Positions 26,800-37,491 of a stretch of DNA of 64,000 nucleotides are shown here, in pieces. Below the pieces are notes generated by a model. That model worked only from the letters and a program-made list of their open reading frames with translations, was not told the origin of the DNA and did not search any database. Every line of letters begins with the position of its first letter. Positions within the stretch are counted from its first letter, which is position 1. A program made the translations under genes and the position numbers. Source of the stretch: Chitinophaga chungangae (GTDB lineage Bacteria; Bacteroidota; Bacteroidia; Chitinophagales; Chitinophagaceae); NCBI RefSeq assembly GCF_017742215.1, contig NZ_JAGHKP010000002.1, positions 347,050 to 411,049 of the forward strand. Reading direction: 5' to 3'.

Positions 26800-28956
26800 T
26801 TATTGTCTGTCTATTACTTCCTGCCTGCGGTCGATGCCGAAGCTCATGAACATGCCCACGAAGAAAAAACGCGGCGCCATCGGGCCAACCATGTTCCTGC
26901 GCAGGCCGTCGGAGGAATAACGGAAACCGTATTCCTGGTCGTTGCCCAGCGCGTTGGTAACCGATAAAACGAATACGGTAAAGGCTTTCCCGACGGTGGT
27001 GAGATAATTCACGTTAACGCCGAGCGTGTTGAGGGAGCGCGTGCGGTCTTTCATAAACTCGCTCTGCGGGCGGTTTGGATTGTAATACGGCCGGCCTGTT
27101 GCGAATGAATATGTTGCGCCCAGGTTCAGCTGCACGGATGGAATATAATGTTTGTACACGAGCGATGCGGTATGGTCCGCCGCAAAGTCCGGCTGTACTT
27201 CATACGGGTAATTCAGGTAATCGCGTTTGGTATCGAGATACGAATAGGAAATCCAGTAGTCTACGTTTTTGAAGGTTTTCCGGTCCCTCCAGAACAGCTC
27301 CACGCCTTTCGCATAGCCGGTGCCGTTATTATTGAAAGAGGGAACGGTCTTCATCAGGTCGTGATACTTTTTGTAGAACACTTCGGTACGGAACGTGAAG
27401 AACTCCGATACGCGCTGATAACTGGCGATGTAATGCGTGGCGCGCTGGTAGTTGAGGCCGCGGAAAAAACGGAGGTACTGCTGCTCGGGTTTCTGGTAAA
27501 ACTCGCCGTACGCGAAAGCCACCTGGCTTTTGGGGTCGAGCTTGTACGCGAGCGAGGCGCGCGGTGCGATGTTGGCGGCTTTGAGCACGGAAGTGTATTC
27601 GAAGCGGGCGCCGAAGCGGCCCACGAAACGCGGCGTAAAATACACGTCGGTTTCCGCGAACGTGGCCGTGTAACTGTCTGCATAATCCGCATGCATATCG
27701 TTGAGGGCGCTTCTTTCATCGTCGTATTGATACTCGCTGCCAAAACGCAGCATGGAAAATTGGCCGAGGTTTTTGCTCACCACGGTGCGCACCTGCGTAA
27801 AATCCTGCCGGGCTTTGATATGACTGGGCTCCGGCGATTTGTTGATGGTATCCATGTACAGTTTGTCGCGGTTGGTGCTGAACGACGTGCCCAGCTGGAT
27901 CTTCCAGCCATTGCCCAAACTTTCTTTATAACTGATATTCGTATAGGCATATTTGTTATCCACCCTGAATTCTTCCTTGTCGCCCGGGTATTCCAGGCTT
28001 TCGCCGAGGAAGCCGAACTTGTTCCAGCTGCCGGTGAAAAAAACTTTCAGCATGCCGTTCTTCGAGGTTTTAAGGCGGTAATTGGCGGAGAAGTTGAGAT
28101 TCTGCGGGGCTACTACCGGCTCCTGCTGTTGTTTCACCAGTTTGAAATAGGGGCTGAGGTTCACGTAATCCGCTTCAAAGCCGTACCCTGTTTTTTTGTC
28201 CTTCGACAATTTATCCACGCCCACGCTTCCCCCGATGCTCATGATTCCGATAGAGTACGACGAACGTTCCGGCAGGTCGATGGATTCGAGGATGAGCGCG
28301 CTGGACAGACCCTGGCCGTAGAGCGCCGAATAACCGCCGCTGCTGAAGGTGGTGCCTTTGAAAAGGAAGGGCGAAAACCGGCCGCGCGCCGCAAAGTCAG
28401 GCATGCCGGTGGTGAAAGGGTTGCGCACGATCATGCCGTCTATGAAGGTTTGTGTTTCGGTGCCTGTGCCGCCGCGCACGAACAGGCCTTCTTTTTCACC
28501 CACCTGTTGCGCACCGGGCAGGGTTTTGAGCGCGCTCACGATGTCTCCGTTGGCGCCCGCGGTGGTCACGATGTCCAGCGGTTTGAGCATGGTGTTTTTC
28601 TTTTCGTCGCTGGCTTCGAAGCTGCCGGCGGAGATGGTCACCATTTTAAGCTCGTTCACGGTTTCTTTTAATACGAGAACAAAATCGGGCTGGCCGGGGC
28701 CGAGGACCGCTTTTATTTCGAGCGTTTGATAACCGGTGAGCGAAGCGGTGAGGAAACGTTCGCCGGTGGCGGAAGTGGGAAAGGAAAAGCTGCCGTCTTT
28801 GGCGGAGGTGGCGCCGTCGTAGGAACCTTTAACGGCGATGTTGACGCCGGCCAGGGGCCGTTTTTTTACGTCGGTAATCCGGCCTTTTACGATGGTTTGC
28901 GCCTGGGTAAGCAGGGGCAGCAGGAGCATCAACAGGATGGGGAATGGCTTGAGCAT
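26800..28956 (-). CDS. TonB-dependent outer-membrane receptor
   Basis: A 718-residue receptor. Signal peptide about residues 1-19 (TQAQ), an N-terminal carboxypeptidase regulatory-like domain (about 22-105: IVKGRITDVKKRPLAGVNIAVKG), a plug domain (about 125-225, with SALKTLPGAQQVGEKEGLFVRGG, TQTFIDGM and FSSGGYSALYGQGLSSAL), and a 22-strand-type barrel to the C-terminus. No SusD partner is adjacent, so this is a small-ligand rather than a glycan-type SusC system. It is first in an operon with an exported helical protein and a winged-helix repressor-like regulator. A promoter with an embedded palindrome precedes it. The ligand is unknown. Confidence 0.9.
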   Translation of the reverse strand: MLKPFPILLMLLLPLLTQAQTIVKGRITDVKKRPLAGVNIAVKGSYDGATSAKDGSFSFPTSATGERFLTASLTGYQTLEIKAVLGPGQPDFVLVLKETVNELKMVTISAGSFEASDEKKNTMLKPLDIVTTAGANGDIVSALKTLPGAQQVGEKEGLFVRGGTGTETQTFIDGMIVRNPFTTGMPDFAARGRFSPFLFKGTTFSSGGYSALYGQGLSSALILESIDLPERSSYSIGIMSIGGSVGVDKLSKDKKTGYGFEADYVNLSPYFKLVKQQQEPVVAPQNLNFSANYRLKTSKNGMLKVFFTGSWNKFGFLGESLEYPGDKEEFRVDNKYAYTNISYKESLGNGWKIQLGTSFSTNRDKLYMDTINKSPEPSHIKARQDFTQVRTVVSKNLGQFSMLRFGSEYQYDDERSALNDMHADYADSYTATFAETDVYFTPRFVGRFGARFEYTSVLKAANIAPRASLAYKLDPKSQVAFAYGEFYQKPEQQYLRFFRGLNYQRATHYIASYQRVSEFFTFRTEVFYKKYHDLMKTVPSFNNNGTGYAKGVELFWRDRKTFKNVDYWISYSYLDTKRDYLNYPYEVQPDFAADHTASLVYKHYIPSVQLNLGATYSFATGRPYYNPNRPQSEFMKDRTRSLNTLGVNVNYLTTVGKAFTVFVLSVTNALGNDQEYGFRYSSDGLRRNMVGPMAPRFFFVGMFMSFGIDRRQEVIDRQ

Positions 28957-28978
28957 ACAGTCAGGTTAAATGGTGAAT

Positions 28979-28986
28979 CAAAAGTA
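28979..28986 (-). promoter_or_regulatory. -7 promoter element (TACTTTTG) of the TonB receptor operon
   Basis: Exact TAnnTTTG match 22 nt upstream of the ATG at 28956. Confidence 0.65.
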
Positions 28987-28991
28987 GACTA

Positions 28992-29006
28992 GTTTATAGT
29001 ATAAAC
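28992..29006. promoter_or_regulatory. Palindromic operator gtttata-g-tataaac
   Basis: A perfect inverted repeat of two 7-bp arms around a single base, placed 5 bp upstream of the -7 element, in the spacer toward -33. A bound protein would block RNA polymerase. The winged-helix regulator encoded at the end of the operon is the likely ligand (inference). Confidence 0.65.
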
Positions 29007-29128
29007 CAAGTGACCGGCAAAAGGCTGGATATCTGAAAAGTAGAGATTGATTCATTTTCAACCTGTTACAAAACCGGTTTTTCGGTAAAACGGGGTAAAA
29101 AGCCGGTGAAAATGCGGGAGTTGAGGGC

Positions 29129-29157
29129 AAAAAAAGCCCCGGCGGGATGCCAGGGCT
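29129..29157 (-). terminator. Rho-independent terminator of the atp operon
   Basis: On the minus strand agccctgg pairs with ccggggct (one G-T pair) and a run of seven T follows. It lies 25 bp after the atpA stop. Confidence 0.8.
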
Positions 29158-29181
29158 CTTTATTATTTGAAGCAAATGCGA

Positions 29182-30759
<1,578 letters not shown>

Positions 30760-30851
30760 TGTTATGTTTTTTTAAAAAAGTCGTTAAGGTTTAAACTTAA
30801 ATATAACGACAACAGCTTTGCGGGTACGCAGCGGCTGCTGTTAAATGCTTG

Positions 30852-31412
30852 TTATCTGATTTCGGGCACGTAAATGTTCTTCAGGAACTGTTTCTTGATG
30901 TCCGCCAGGTCGCGCTGTACGGAAGCATCGAACAAATTGTTGCCGGTTTCCAGCACGAAACCGCCGATCAGGTCCGGGTTTACGGCTGTTTCCAGCTGTA
31001 TCTTACGCCCCGCGGAAGCTTCCACTTTTTCGCGGATGGTATTGAGGAGTGCGGGTTCCAGCGGCGCGGCGGAGGTCAGTTTTACATGCGTGATATTTTT
31101 GATCACGTTGTATTGTTTGATGAACTCCCCGGCTATTTCAGCCAATACCGCTTCTCTTCCTTTGATCGCCAGCAGGCGGATAAAACCGGTGGTGATGCCG
31201 CTGATCTTACCGTCCAGGATGGCGCCCAGGATCTTTATTTTTTTGTCGGCCTTAATTACCGGGCTTCTCAGCAAAGCCACCACGTCTGCATTGCTGCGGG
31301 TAATGGCCTGCAACAGCAGTATATCGCTGTGCACCGCTTCCAGCTCGTTTTTCTCCACCGCCAGGTCTATCAGCGATTTAGCGTATCTGTTTGCTAAACG
31401 GGGATTCTGCAT
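30852..31412 (-). CDS. atpH: F1F0 ATP synthase subunit delta
   Basis: Stator subunit joining F1 to the b subunits. The 186-residue protein has the OSCP/delta layout: an N-terminal helical domain beginning with LANRYAKSLIDLA, and the C-terminal signature 'VNPDLIGGFVLETGNNLFDASVQRDLADIKKQF' region, split here around residue 160. It lies between atpF (22 bp) and atpA (92 bp). Confidence 0.94.
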   Translation of the reverse strand: MQNPRLANRYAKSLIDLAVEKNELEAVHSDILLLQAITRSNADVVALLRSPVIKADKKIKILGAILDGKISGITTGFIRLLAIKGREAVLAEIAGEFIKQYNVIKNITHVKLTSAAPLEPALLNTIREKVEASAGRKIQLETAVNPDLIGGFVLETGNNLFDASVQRDLADIKKQFLKNIYVPEIR

Positions 31413-31434
31413 AATGTTCTATTCAGCCGGTTAA

Positions 31435-31929
31435 TTAGTTCATTTTGATTTCAGAAGCCAGCTGGCTGATGTAAGCCTCCTGTGCTTTTTTGTCTGACAG
31501 TTCTTTGCGCAGCACTTTCTCGGCCACTTCGATCACCAGTGTGCCTACCTGGTTCTTCACCTCGGTAAGAGCGGCCATTTTCTGGTTCTCGATCGCAACG
31601 GAAGCGTCCTGCACGATCTTTTTCGCTTCAGCCTGGGCCTGCGCCTTGGCTTCGCCGATGATCTGGTCTTTCAGCTCCTTCGCTTCCTTCAGTATTTTGC
31701 TGCGCTCTGCTTTTGCCTCTGCCAATACATGTTCGTGCTCGGCTTTCATCTGGGCCATTTCCTCTTTCACGCGCTCCGCGGTAGCGATGGAATCTGTGAT
31801 AGAGTCCTCACGCTCCTTCAGCGTGGCAAGAATGGGCTTCCAGGCGAATTTCTTCAGGATCAGGAAAACGATGATGAAGATCAGCAGTGAAATGGTGAAT
31901 AAGCCTAATTGAGGCATCAACAAATCCAT
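31435..31929 (-). CDS. atpF: F1F0 ATP synthase subunit b
   Basis: Peripheral stalk subunit. The 164-residue protein has one N-terminal membrane segment (about 5-26, including LLIFIIVFLILKKFAWKPIL) and then a long charged coiled coil (about 35-140) rich in Ala, Glu and Lys, ending in LVIEVAEKVLRKELSDK. This is the standard AtpF layout. Gap of 90 bp to atpE. Confidence 0.95.
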   Translation of the reverse strand: MDLLMPQLGLFTISLLIFIIVFLILKKFAWKPILATLKEREDSITDSIATAERVKEEMAQMKAEHEHVLAEAKAERSKILKEAKELKDQIIGEAKAQAQAEAKKIVQDASVAIENQKMAALTEVKNQVGTLVIEVAEKVLRKELSDKKAQEAYISQLASEIKMN

Positions 31930-32019
31930 ATATCTATATTTAAATTTTTAGTCTTCGTGTTGACAGGAGAATTACTGCATCCATTGCCCTGTGCGCCGGA
32001 TGCAGTAATCAATTTGTTC

Positions 32020-32304
<285 letters not shown>

Positions 32305-32326
32305 TTAAAGATTAAACAGTTGTTGA

Positions 32327-33472
32327 TCAATGATGCGCATCATGATGACCCGTGTGCTCCATAGCCTGACCGATGAACACAGCGGTAAGGTTGGCGAAGA
32401 TGAACGCCTGGATAAAAGCCACCAGCAATTCCAGCAGCATCATTACGATGTTGAACGCGATGGTCACCGGCAGGAAGCCGTAACCGATCGCCTTGTTCAG
32501 CGAACCGAAAATGAATACCAGTGAAATAATGCTCAGGATGATGATGTGGCCCGCCAGCATATTGGCGAAAAGCCTGATCATCAGGGAAATCGGTTTAGTG
32601 AACACGCCGATCAGTTCCACAGGCGCCAGGATCGGTTTTACGAAACCCGGTACCGGGGGATTAAAAATATGCGACCAGAAATGTTTGTTGGTCGCCACCA
32701 TCATCACGACAAAGCTGATCAGCGCCAGCGCGGCCGTAACGGCGATGTTGCCGGTCACGTTCGCGGCGCCGGGCAACAGGCCCAGCAGGTTGTTGATCAG
32801 GATAAAAAAGAAGATCGTCAGGATAAAAGGAACATATTTGTCGGCTTTCGCGCCCGGGATATTCGGTTTTACCACCTCGTCCCTCATAAAAATGATCACC
32901 GGCTCCATCAGGCTCTGGAAACCTTTGGGCGCCTGGCGGCTGCCGCGGAGCCTGTAAGCTTTGGCAACGTTCAGCATGAGGATCACCAGGAATATAGCTC
33001 CCAGGATCATGGCGGTAATATTTTTGGTCAGGGACAGGTCGTAGATCTTTTCGCCGGTGGGCAAACCATGCCCGTCTACTGCAATGATCTGGCCTTCGGT
33101 GTACAGTTTCGCGTCCAGGTGATTTTCGTGCAGGTAATGCGCGTCTACGATACGGTAACCGTCGTAAGCGGCATGGCCGTGCTCGAAACGGGAAGAAGAA
33201 AACGCGGAAGTGCCGCGCGCAGGGTTATAAATAATAACCGGCAGGGGCAGCGTAACGTGCAGGTCGCCCAGGCTCAGCAGGTGCCAGTCGTGCGCGTCCT
33301 TAACGTGACCGAGGATCACTTCTTTCGCATTAAAACCTTTCTTTTCTTCGTGCCCGCCTTCAGCATGGGGGTCGTGGCCTTCATTGGCTGTGGCAAATGC
33401 GCCGGAAACGGCCATTGAAAATACCGTTATCAGGGCTACCAGCTTATATTTGAACCGAGTCAAGGAAATCAC
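32327..33472 (-). CDS. atpB: F1F0 ATP synthase subunit a, GTG start
   Basis: Proton channel subunit. At 381 residues it carries the N-terminal extension of about 130 residues seen in Bacteroidota, beginning with a signal-like segment and a His-rich stretch (HDPHAEGGHEEKKG, about 34-47). The conserved channel part includes MLAGHIIILSII near residue 310 (LIRLFANMLAGH, with the essential Arg) and a His-rich C-terminus. The first codon is GTG; no ATG lies before the signal-like segment. A -7 element at 33492-33499 is 19 nt upstream, which supports this start. Confidence 0.93.
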   Translation of the reverse strand: MISLTRFKYKLVALITVFSMAVSGAFATANEGHDPHAEGGHEEKKGFNAKEVILGHVKDAHDWHLLSLGDLHVTLPLPVIIYNPARGTSAFSSSRFEHGHAAYDGYRIVDAHYLHENHLDAKLYTEGQIIAVDGHGLPTGEKIYDLSLTKNITAMILGAIFLVILMLNVAKAYRLRGSRQAPKGFQSLMEPVIIFMRDEVVKPNIPGAKADKYVPFILTIFFFILINNLLGLLPGAANVTGNIAVTAALALISFVVMMVATNKHFWSHIFNPPVPGFVKPILAPVELIGVFTKPISLMIRLFANMLAGHIIILSIISLVFIFGSLNKAIGYGFLPVTIAFNIVMMLLELLVAFIQAFIFANLTAVFIGQAMEHTGHHDAHH

Positions 33473-33491
33473 CGTTTTCTGAAATTTTGTG

Positions 33492-33499
33492 CAAAGGTA
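33492..33499 (-). promoter_or_regulatory. -7 promoter element (TACCTTTG) of the atp operon
   Basis: Exact TAnnTTTG match 19 nt before the GTG start of atpB; it probably drives atpBEFHA. Confidence 0.65.
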
Positions 33500-33597
33500 A
33501 CCGATTTTACATTAAGTAGTAGCGGGGAGCGAAAAAACTGACGAGGATCATGTGGAATTGTTATGCTCCCGTAACTAACTGAGCCGTAGCTACTTAC

Positions 33598-33630
33598 GAA
33601 AAAGGGCGCAGCCTCTCGCAGCTGCGCCCT
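33598..33630 (-). terminator. Terminator of the DUF3857 gene
   Basis: A perfect 10-bp stem agggcgcagc/gctgcgccct (33603-33612 with 33621-33630) is followed on the minus strand by a T tract. Confidence 0.8.
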
Positions 33631-33649
33631 CCCCTTTTCCCGCAAAGGG

Positions 33650-36600
33650 TTATTTGAATGAAATATATTTCTGCTCATTCTCGATTATCTTATTAAAGAA
33701 ATCTTTCATGCCTGCGAAGGCTTCCGGCGTCACGTCCTTATTCAGGTCCGTGTTAAACACACGCCTGATCTTCAGTTTATTCCCCGCCAGCTGCTCGTAA
33801 CTGAGCGCGTAGTCCATCCAATCGTATTTTCCCTTAAAACCCGCCGGCACCTGGTTGAACACCTTGCCTTCCGGCAGTTCGATCACCACTTCCGTCACGT
33901 ATTTTTCCGTGTTCTCATAAGACCAGTACTCGAAGGGGTACCTCCGGGCTTCATCCGTAAAAATGCCCTGCGTGGCTACCGCTTCGTGGAACGAAGGGCG
34001 CAGCATGCTGAAGTCGCCCACATTCACCACTTCGTTCTTCACCACGTAATTCACGTTCTGCGCCACGGTATCGGTGAGATTGTCCAGGTTGCGGAAACTG
34101 TAATCTTTTACCTCTACATGGTTCTTATAAAAATTGGCCACTTCGGCGCGCACGCTCTCTTTGATCTCGTCCTGCGTACCGTTATGGAACTTGTCGCGCA
34201 GGATCGAAGCCAGGTTGCCGGTTAAAGCGCTGTGCGTTTTAACCTCCACGTCTGCCTGGTTCACTTTTACGTGTACCTGGCGGGTGATGGTGCTGCTGTT
34301 CGTTCCCGGCATCACTTTTACCTGCGACAATTTCTCATGGTTGTTTTTGTAGTGATAAGGGATCGCCAGCATCTGGGCGAACTGCACGGTTTGCGGCAGG
34401 GCGCCGAACGGCAGGTAACGGTCGGTCAGTTCGAGATAACGCGTTTCGTTGCCGGCTTTGTATTGTACGATGCAGTGGTTAAATTCCATGGAAGGCAGGC
34501 TGATGCCTTTTTCGCCGTTGTTGCGCGTGCTCACCAGCACCAGGTTGGCATCCAGCTTCGCTTTGTGCGCAAAGGCCAGGAAGAGGGCAGACATATCCTT
34601 GCAGTCGCCCAGCCGCGTGGCCAGCGTTTTAGCGGCGCGCTGCGGCACATACGCGCCCTGCCTGAAGGATACGGAGCTGTAACCGATATTTTCTTCAATA
34701 AATGCATAGATATCCCTGGCTTTCTGTTCGTCGGAAAGCCCTTCTGCCCCTTTGGGGAAGATCTTCTTGAAGGCCACGGTGATGTCGTATTCCTCACGGG
34801 ACTGCATGCGGGTGATGTCGCTGTACCACTCGGCGATCACGTCCCAGGATTTTACGGTGCTCAGGTGCAATACGTCCCCGAAATCGTCTACCGCGGGCAT
34901 GAAGGATTCGCGTTTGTAAGCCGGTACGTTCTTCATTTCCCAGGTGTAGAGCTTAAAATCTTCCTGTTTGCTGATGGCGGGTTTAATGCCGTTGTTGTTG
35001 GTAAAACCGTATTGCAGCGGTATCTGCTCCCCGGCCAGGATGCTGTACCGGGCCGATTTTGTAGGCACCGACGCGGTGAAATAGAACTTGTCCCAAAACT
35101 CCCTGCCGAGCCTGCCGAGGCCGTAGCTGCTGGTGCGGTAGTGGTAGAATATCGCGTCTCCGGGCTCCATTTTGGTGAACACCACTTCGTTGCCGTAGAT
35201 CTCGCCGGGCACCTTGTTGCCGTTAGCTTTGATCACTTCAGCCTTTATGATGGTAATGGTTTCGTATACGCTGTTGTAAGGCAGGCTCATTTCCTTCCAG
35301 CTCTCAATGCCGTTGCTGTTCATCACGTGAACGGCGGTGAGCACTTCTTTTTCGCTGGCGCCGTCCGGGTACAGCACTACATTTTTTTCATCGAAGATGA
35401 AATAGTACGGATGGGTGGTGTCTTCCGGTTTTTTGACGGCCGCCTGTACGCGGTTGTACACGTCCGCGTCCGGGAAGTAGCTGAAGATGTCTTTTTTGCC
35501 TTCCAGCGTGCGGATCTGCTTGCGGTAGGTATACATTCCCCCGTGCAGGGCCAGCGCTTTTTTGAAATATTCCAGCGCCTTGTCGTTTTTGTTCTGCTGC
35601 AGGTAGCTGTACCCGATGTCTCCCAACGCTTTGTGATAATAAGGCGTAAAACTGTGCAGTTTATCCAGGTACACAATGGCCGAATCGTATTGCCGCTTGC
35701 CGAAAAAATAAGTGGCGAGCTCTTCGTAGGGCGCATTGTCGTAAGGCACGCATTCCAGCATCGTGCGAAGCACTTTTTCGCCCTTTTCCGGCATATTCTG
35801 CGTGAAATATTCGCTGGCAAGCTTTTTCAGTATCTCGTAGTTCATGGCATGCTCGCAGTATTTTTCCAGGATCTGCAGGCCTGCGGACGGATTGCGGTTC
35901 AGGTTCGTTTCCATGAAATGCATCATGCTTACGAACGATACGTTTTCCGGGTAAGCGGCGTAAGCTTCTTTCAGCAGCAGCAACATGCTGTCCAGCTTTT
36001 CCAGGCGGCCGATGTTGTTGATCCGCTGGAGGGTGGTAGCTTCCGTGGGACCAGATTTTGCGATCATTTTATACACTACGTCCAGCGCTTCCTGGTATTT
36101 TTTCTCTTCCTCAAGCTGCGCTACCTGTAGGTTCAGCATCCAGTAATTGTCCGGGTCCATGGTTTTAACGGTCTCCAGCTTTTCCGTCATTTCGGTATGG
36201 TGGCGCGCGGACGACAGCGTCCGGTAATACTGCATCTGCATGAAGCTGCTTTCCGGGTATTTTTCGATAAACGGCGCTATTACCGCCTTGGCCTTGTCGT
36301 TTTCTTCGTTCCTGATATACACATAGCTGAGCAACAGGTAGTTAGCCAGGTCTTTCGGGTTCTTTTCGATCTGGCGGCGGAAATATTCCTCCGCAAAATG
36401 CGGTACGGCAACCGGTTTGGAGGTAGACAGGTCTTTGGTATAAGGTTGCAGTTTGCTGGTAGACGTAATGCCTTTCAGCGGCGCATAACGTTCGTCTGTA
36501 AGGCGTACGATAAAGTTCGGGTTGCTGGTGGAAGTTGTGTAGCCGATCTGCACCAGTACGCGGTTATATCCTTTATTGAGACGGCATTTCACTTTATAGA

Positions 36601-37423
36601 AATCCAGCTCGGTGGTTTTTTCGTCCGCTTCGGAGATCAGTTCCTTGTCGTTCAGCCACACCCTGAAGGCGCCCGCGCCTCCCAGGCAAAGCAGCGCATC
36701 TTTTTCCGCGTCGGACTGCACGAAGGTTTGCATATAACCGATGGCGGGATTGGTGGGGAATGCCGTGCCTACAAACACCCAGCCCTGGCGGTTGGTAAGG
36801 CTCGGGGTAAACCAGTCAATAGCGGTATTGTTGTAGGAAATGAAGCCTTTCCCCGGCTCCAGCTGCGTGATGGGGCCATAGTTCTTGTTAAAGCCGCTGC
36901 CATTGATGTTGTCGAACGGGCCGGCGAACTGCCAGTCTTCCAGGGCCTGCATCTGCGCGTACATGGCGTTTGCATTCGCGAGGTCCATGGCGCTCAGGTT
37001 GTGGTGCCCCCTGGTGTAAGCCGCGGCGGCTTTCATGGAGCCGTTAAAACCGGGATCGGACAATATGTGGTCCAGGTTGGAAAGATTCGCGCTTTTTTTC
37101 TTGCCGTATTCGCTCAGCACGGCCTCGTTGAACCAAAGGGCGTACCAGTAGGCATCCTGGGTAAACTGACGGGCTGGATTGTTGTAGTTGCGGATCAGTT
37201 GCTCATGGAAACCTTCGTTGGAATCGAAAAGAATGAGGGTGGCCAATGCGCTGTTTTTGTTGTCGTTCCCGCGGATGGCCTTCTGAAACAGTTCGCGGGC
37301 CTTTGTTTTGTCGTTGCGGAGCAGCGCCTCCCACGCTTTTTCGTAATCGCCGGCCGAAGCAATGTTTGGGCTAACAAATAGAAAAACGAAGCCCAGGAGT
37401 ACGGAGTTAATTGCAGATCTCAT
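33650..37423 (-). CDS. Large exported TPR + DUF3857 + transglutaminase-like protein
   Basis: A 1257-residue exported protein, signal peptide about residues 1-24 (IASAGDYEKA). Residues 25-620 are mostly TPR-like helical repeats with a beta-sandwich insertion around 150-300. Residues about 640-830 form DUF3857, and about 850-1000 a transglutaminase-like domain with Cys941 in GDCKDMSALFLAF, the His in FNHCIVQY and the Asp in LTDRYLPFG, so the triad looks intact. A C-terminal DUF2569/DUF3858-like beta domain follows. Family function is unknown; the fold suggests peptide cross-linking or amidase chemistry in the periplasm. Start at ATG 37423, 29 nt after a promoter element; an upstream in-frame codon would remove the signal peptide. 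Confidence 0.85.
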   Translation of the reverse strand: MRSAINSVLLGFVFLFVSPNIASAGDYEKAWEALLRNDKTKARELFQKAIRGNDNKNSALATLILFDSNEGFHEQLIRNYNNPARQFTQDAYWYALWFNEAVLSEYGKKKSANLSNLDHILSDPGFNGSMKAAAAYTRGHHNLSAMDLANANAMYAQMQALEDWQFAGPFDNINGSGFNKNYGPITQLEPGKGFISYNNTAIDWFTPSLTNRQGWVFVGTAFPTNPAIGYMQTFVQSDAEKDALLCLGGAGAFRVWLNDKELISEADEKTTELDFYKVKCRLNKGYNRVLVQIGYTTSTSNPNFIVRLTDERYAPLKGITSTSKLQPYTKDLSTSKPVAVPHFAEEYFRRQIEKNPKDLANYLLLSYVYIRNEENDKAKAVIAPFIEKYPESSFMQMQYYRTLSSARHHTEMTEKLETVKTMDPDNYWMLNLQVAQLEEEKKYQEALDVVYKMIAKSGPTEATTLQRINNIGRLEKLDSMLLLLKEAYAAYPENVSFVSMMHFMETNLNRNPSAGLQILEKYCEHAMNYEILKKLASEYFTQNMPEKGEKVLRTMLECVPYDNAPYEELATYFFGKRQYDSAIVYLDKLHSFTPYYHKALGDIGYSYLQQNKNDKALEYFKKALALHGGMYTYRKQIRTLEGKKDIFSYFPDADVYNRVQAAVKKPEDTTHPYYFIFDEKNVVLYPDGASEKEVLTAVHVMNSNGIESWKEMSLPYNSVYETITIIKAEVIKANGNKVPGEIYGNEVVFTKMEPGDAIFYHYRTSSYGLGRLGREFWDKFYFTASVPTKSARYSILAGEQIPLQYGFTNNNGIKPAISKQEDFKLYTWEMKNVPAYKRESFMPAVDDFGDVLHLSTVKSWDVIAEWYSDITRMQSREEYDITVAFKKIFPKGAEGLSDEQKARDIYAFIEENIGYSSVSFRQGAYVPQRAAKTLATRLGDCKDMSALFLAFAHKAKLDANLVLVSTRNNGEKGISLPSMEFNHCIVQYKAGNETRYLELTDRYLPFGALPQTVQFAQMLAIPYHYKNNHEKLSQVKVMPGTNSSTITRQVHVKVNQADVEVKTHSALTGNLASILRDKFHNGTQDEIKESVRAEVANFYKNHVEVKDYSFRNLDNLTDTVAQNVNYVVKNEVVNVGDFSMLRPSFHEAVATQGIFTDEARRYPFEYWSYENTEKYVTEVVIELPEGKVFNQVPAGFKGKYDWMDYALSYEQLAGNKLKIRRVFNTDLNKDVTPEAFAGMKDFFNKIIENEQKYISFK

Positions 37424-37452
37424 CTGGTGTAAGGTTATAGGGATTAAAGGGG

Positions 37453-37460
37453 CAAAGATA
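37453..37460 (-). promoter_or_regulatory. -7 promoter element (TATCTTTG) of the DUF3857 gene
   Basis: Exact TAnnTTTG match 29 nt upstream of the ATG at 37423. Confidence 0.6.
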
Positions 37461-37491
37461 CTTATCCTGCCGGGAAAACACAAATCCGGGC

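Noticed and set aside
33469-33678. 69-codon frame between atpB and the DUF3857 gene
   Set aside because: It covers the DUF3857 terminator and the atp promoter and has no recognisable domain.
35000-37400. Long open frames antisense to the DUF3857 gene (for example 34232-36130 and 36197-37381)
   Set aside because: They are the reverse-strand shadow of a real gene with GC-rich codon third positions; their translations show no domain and no signal.
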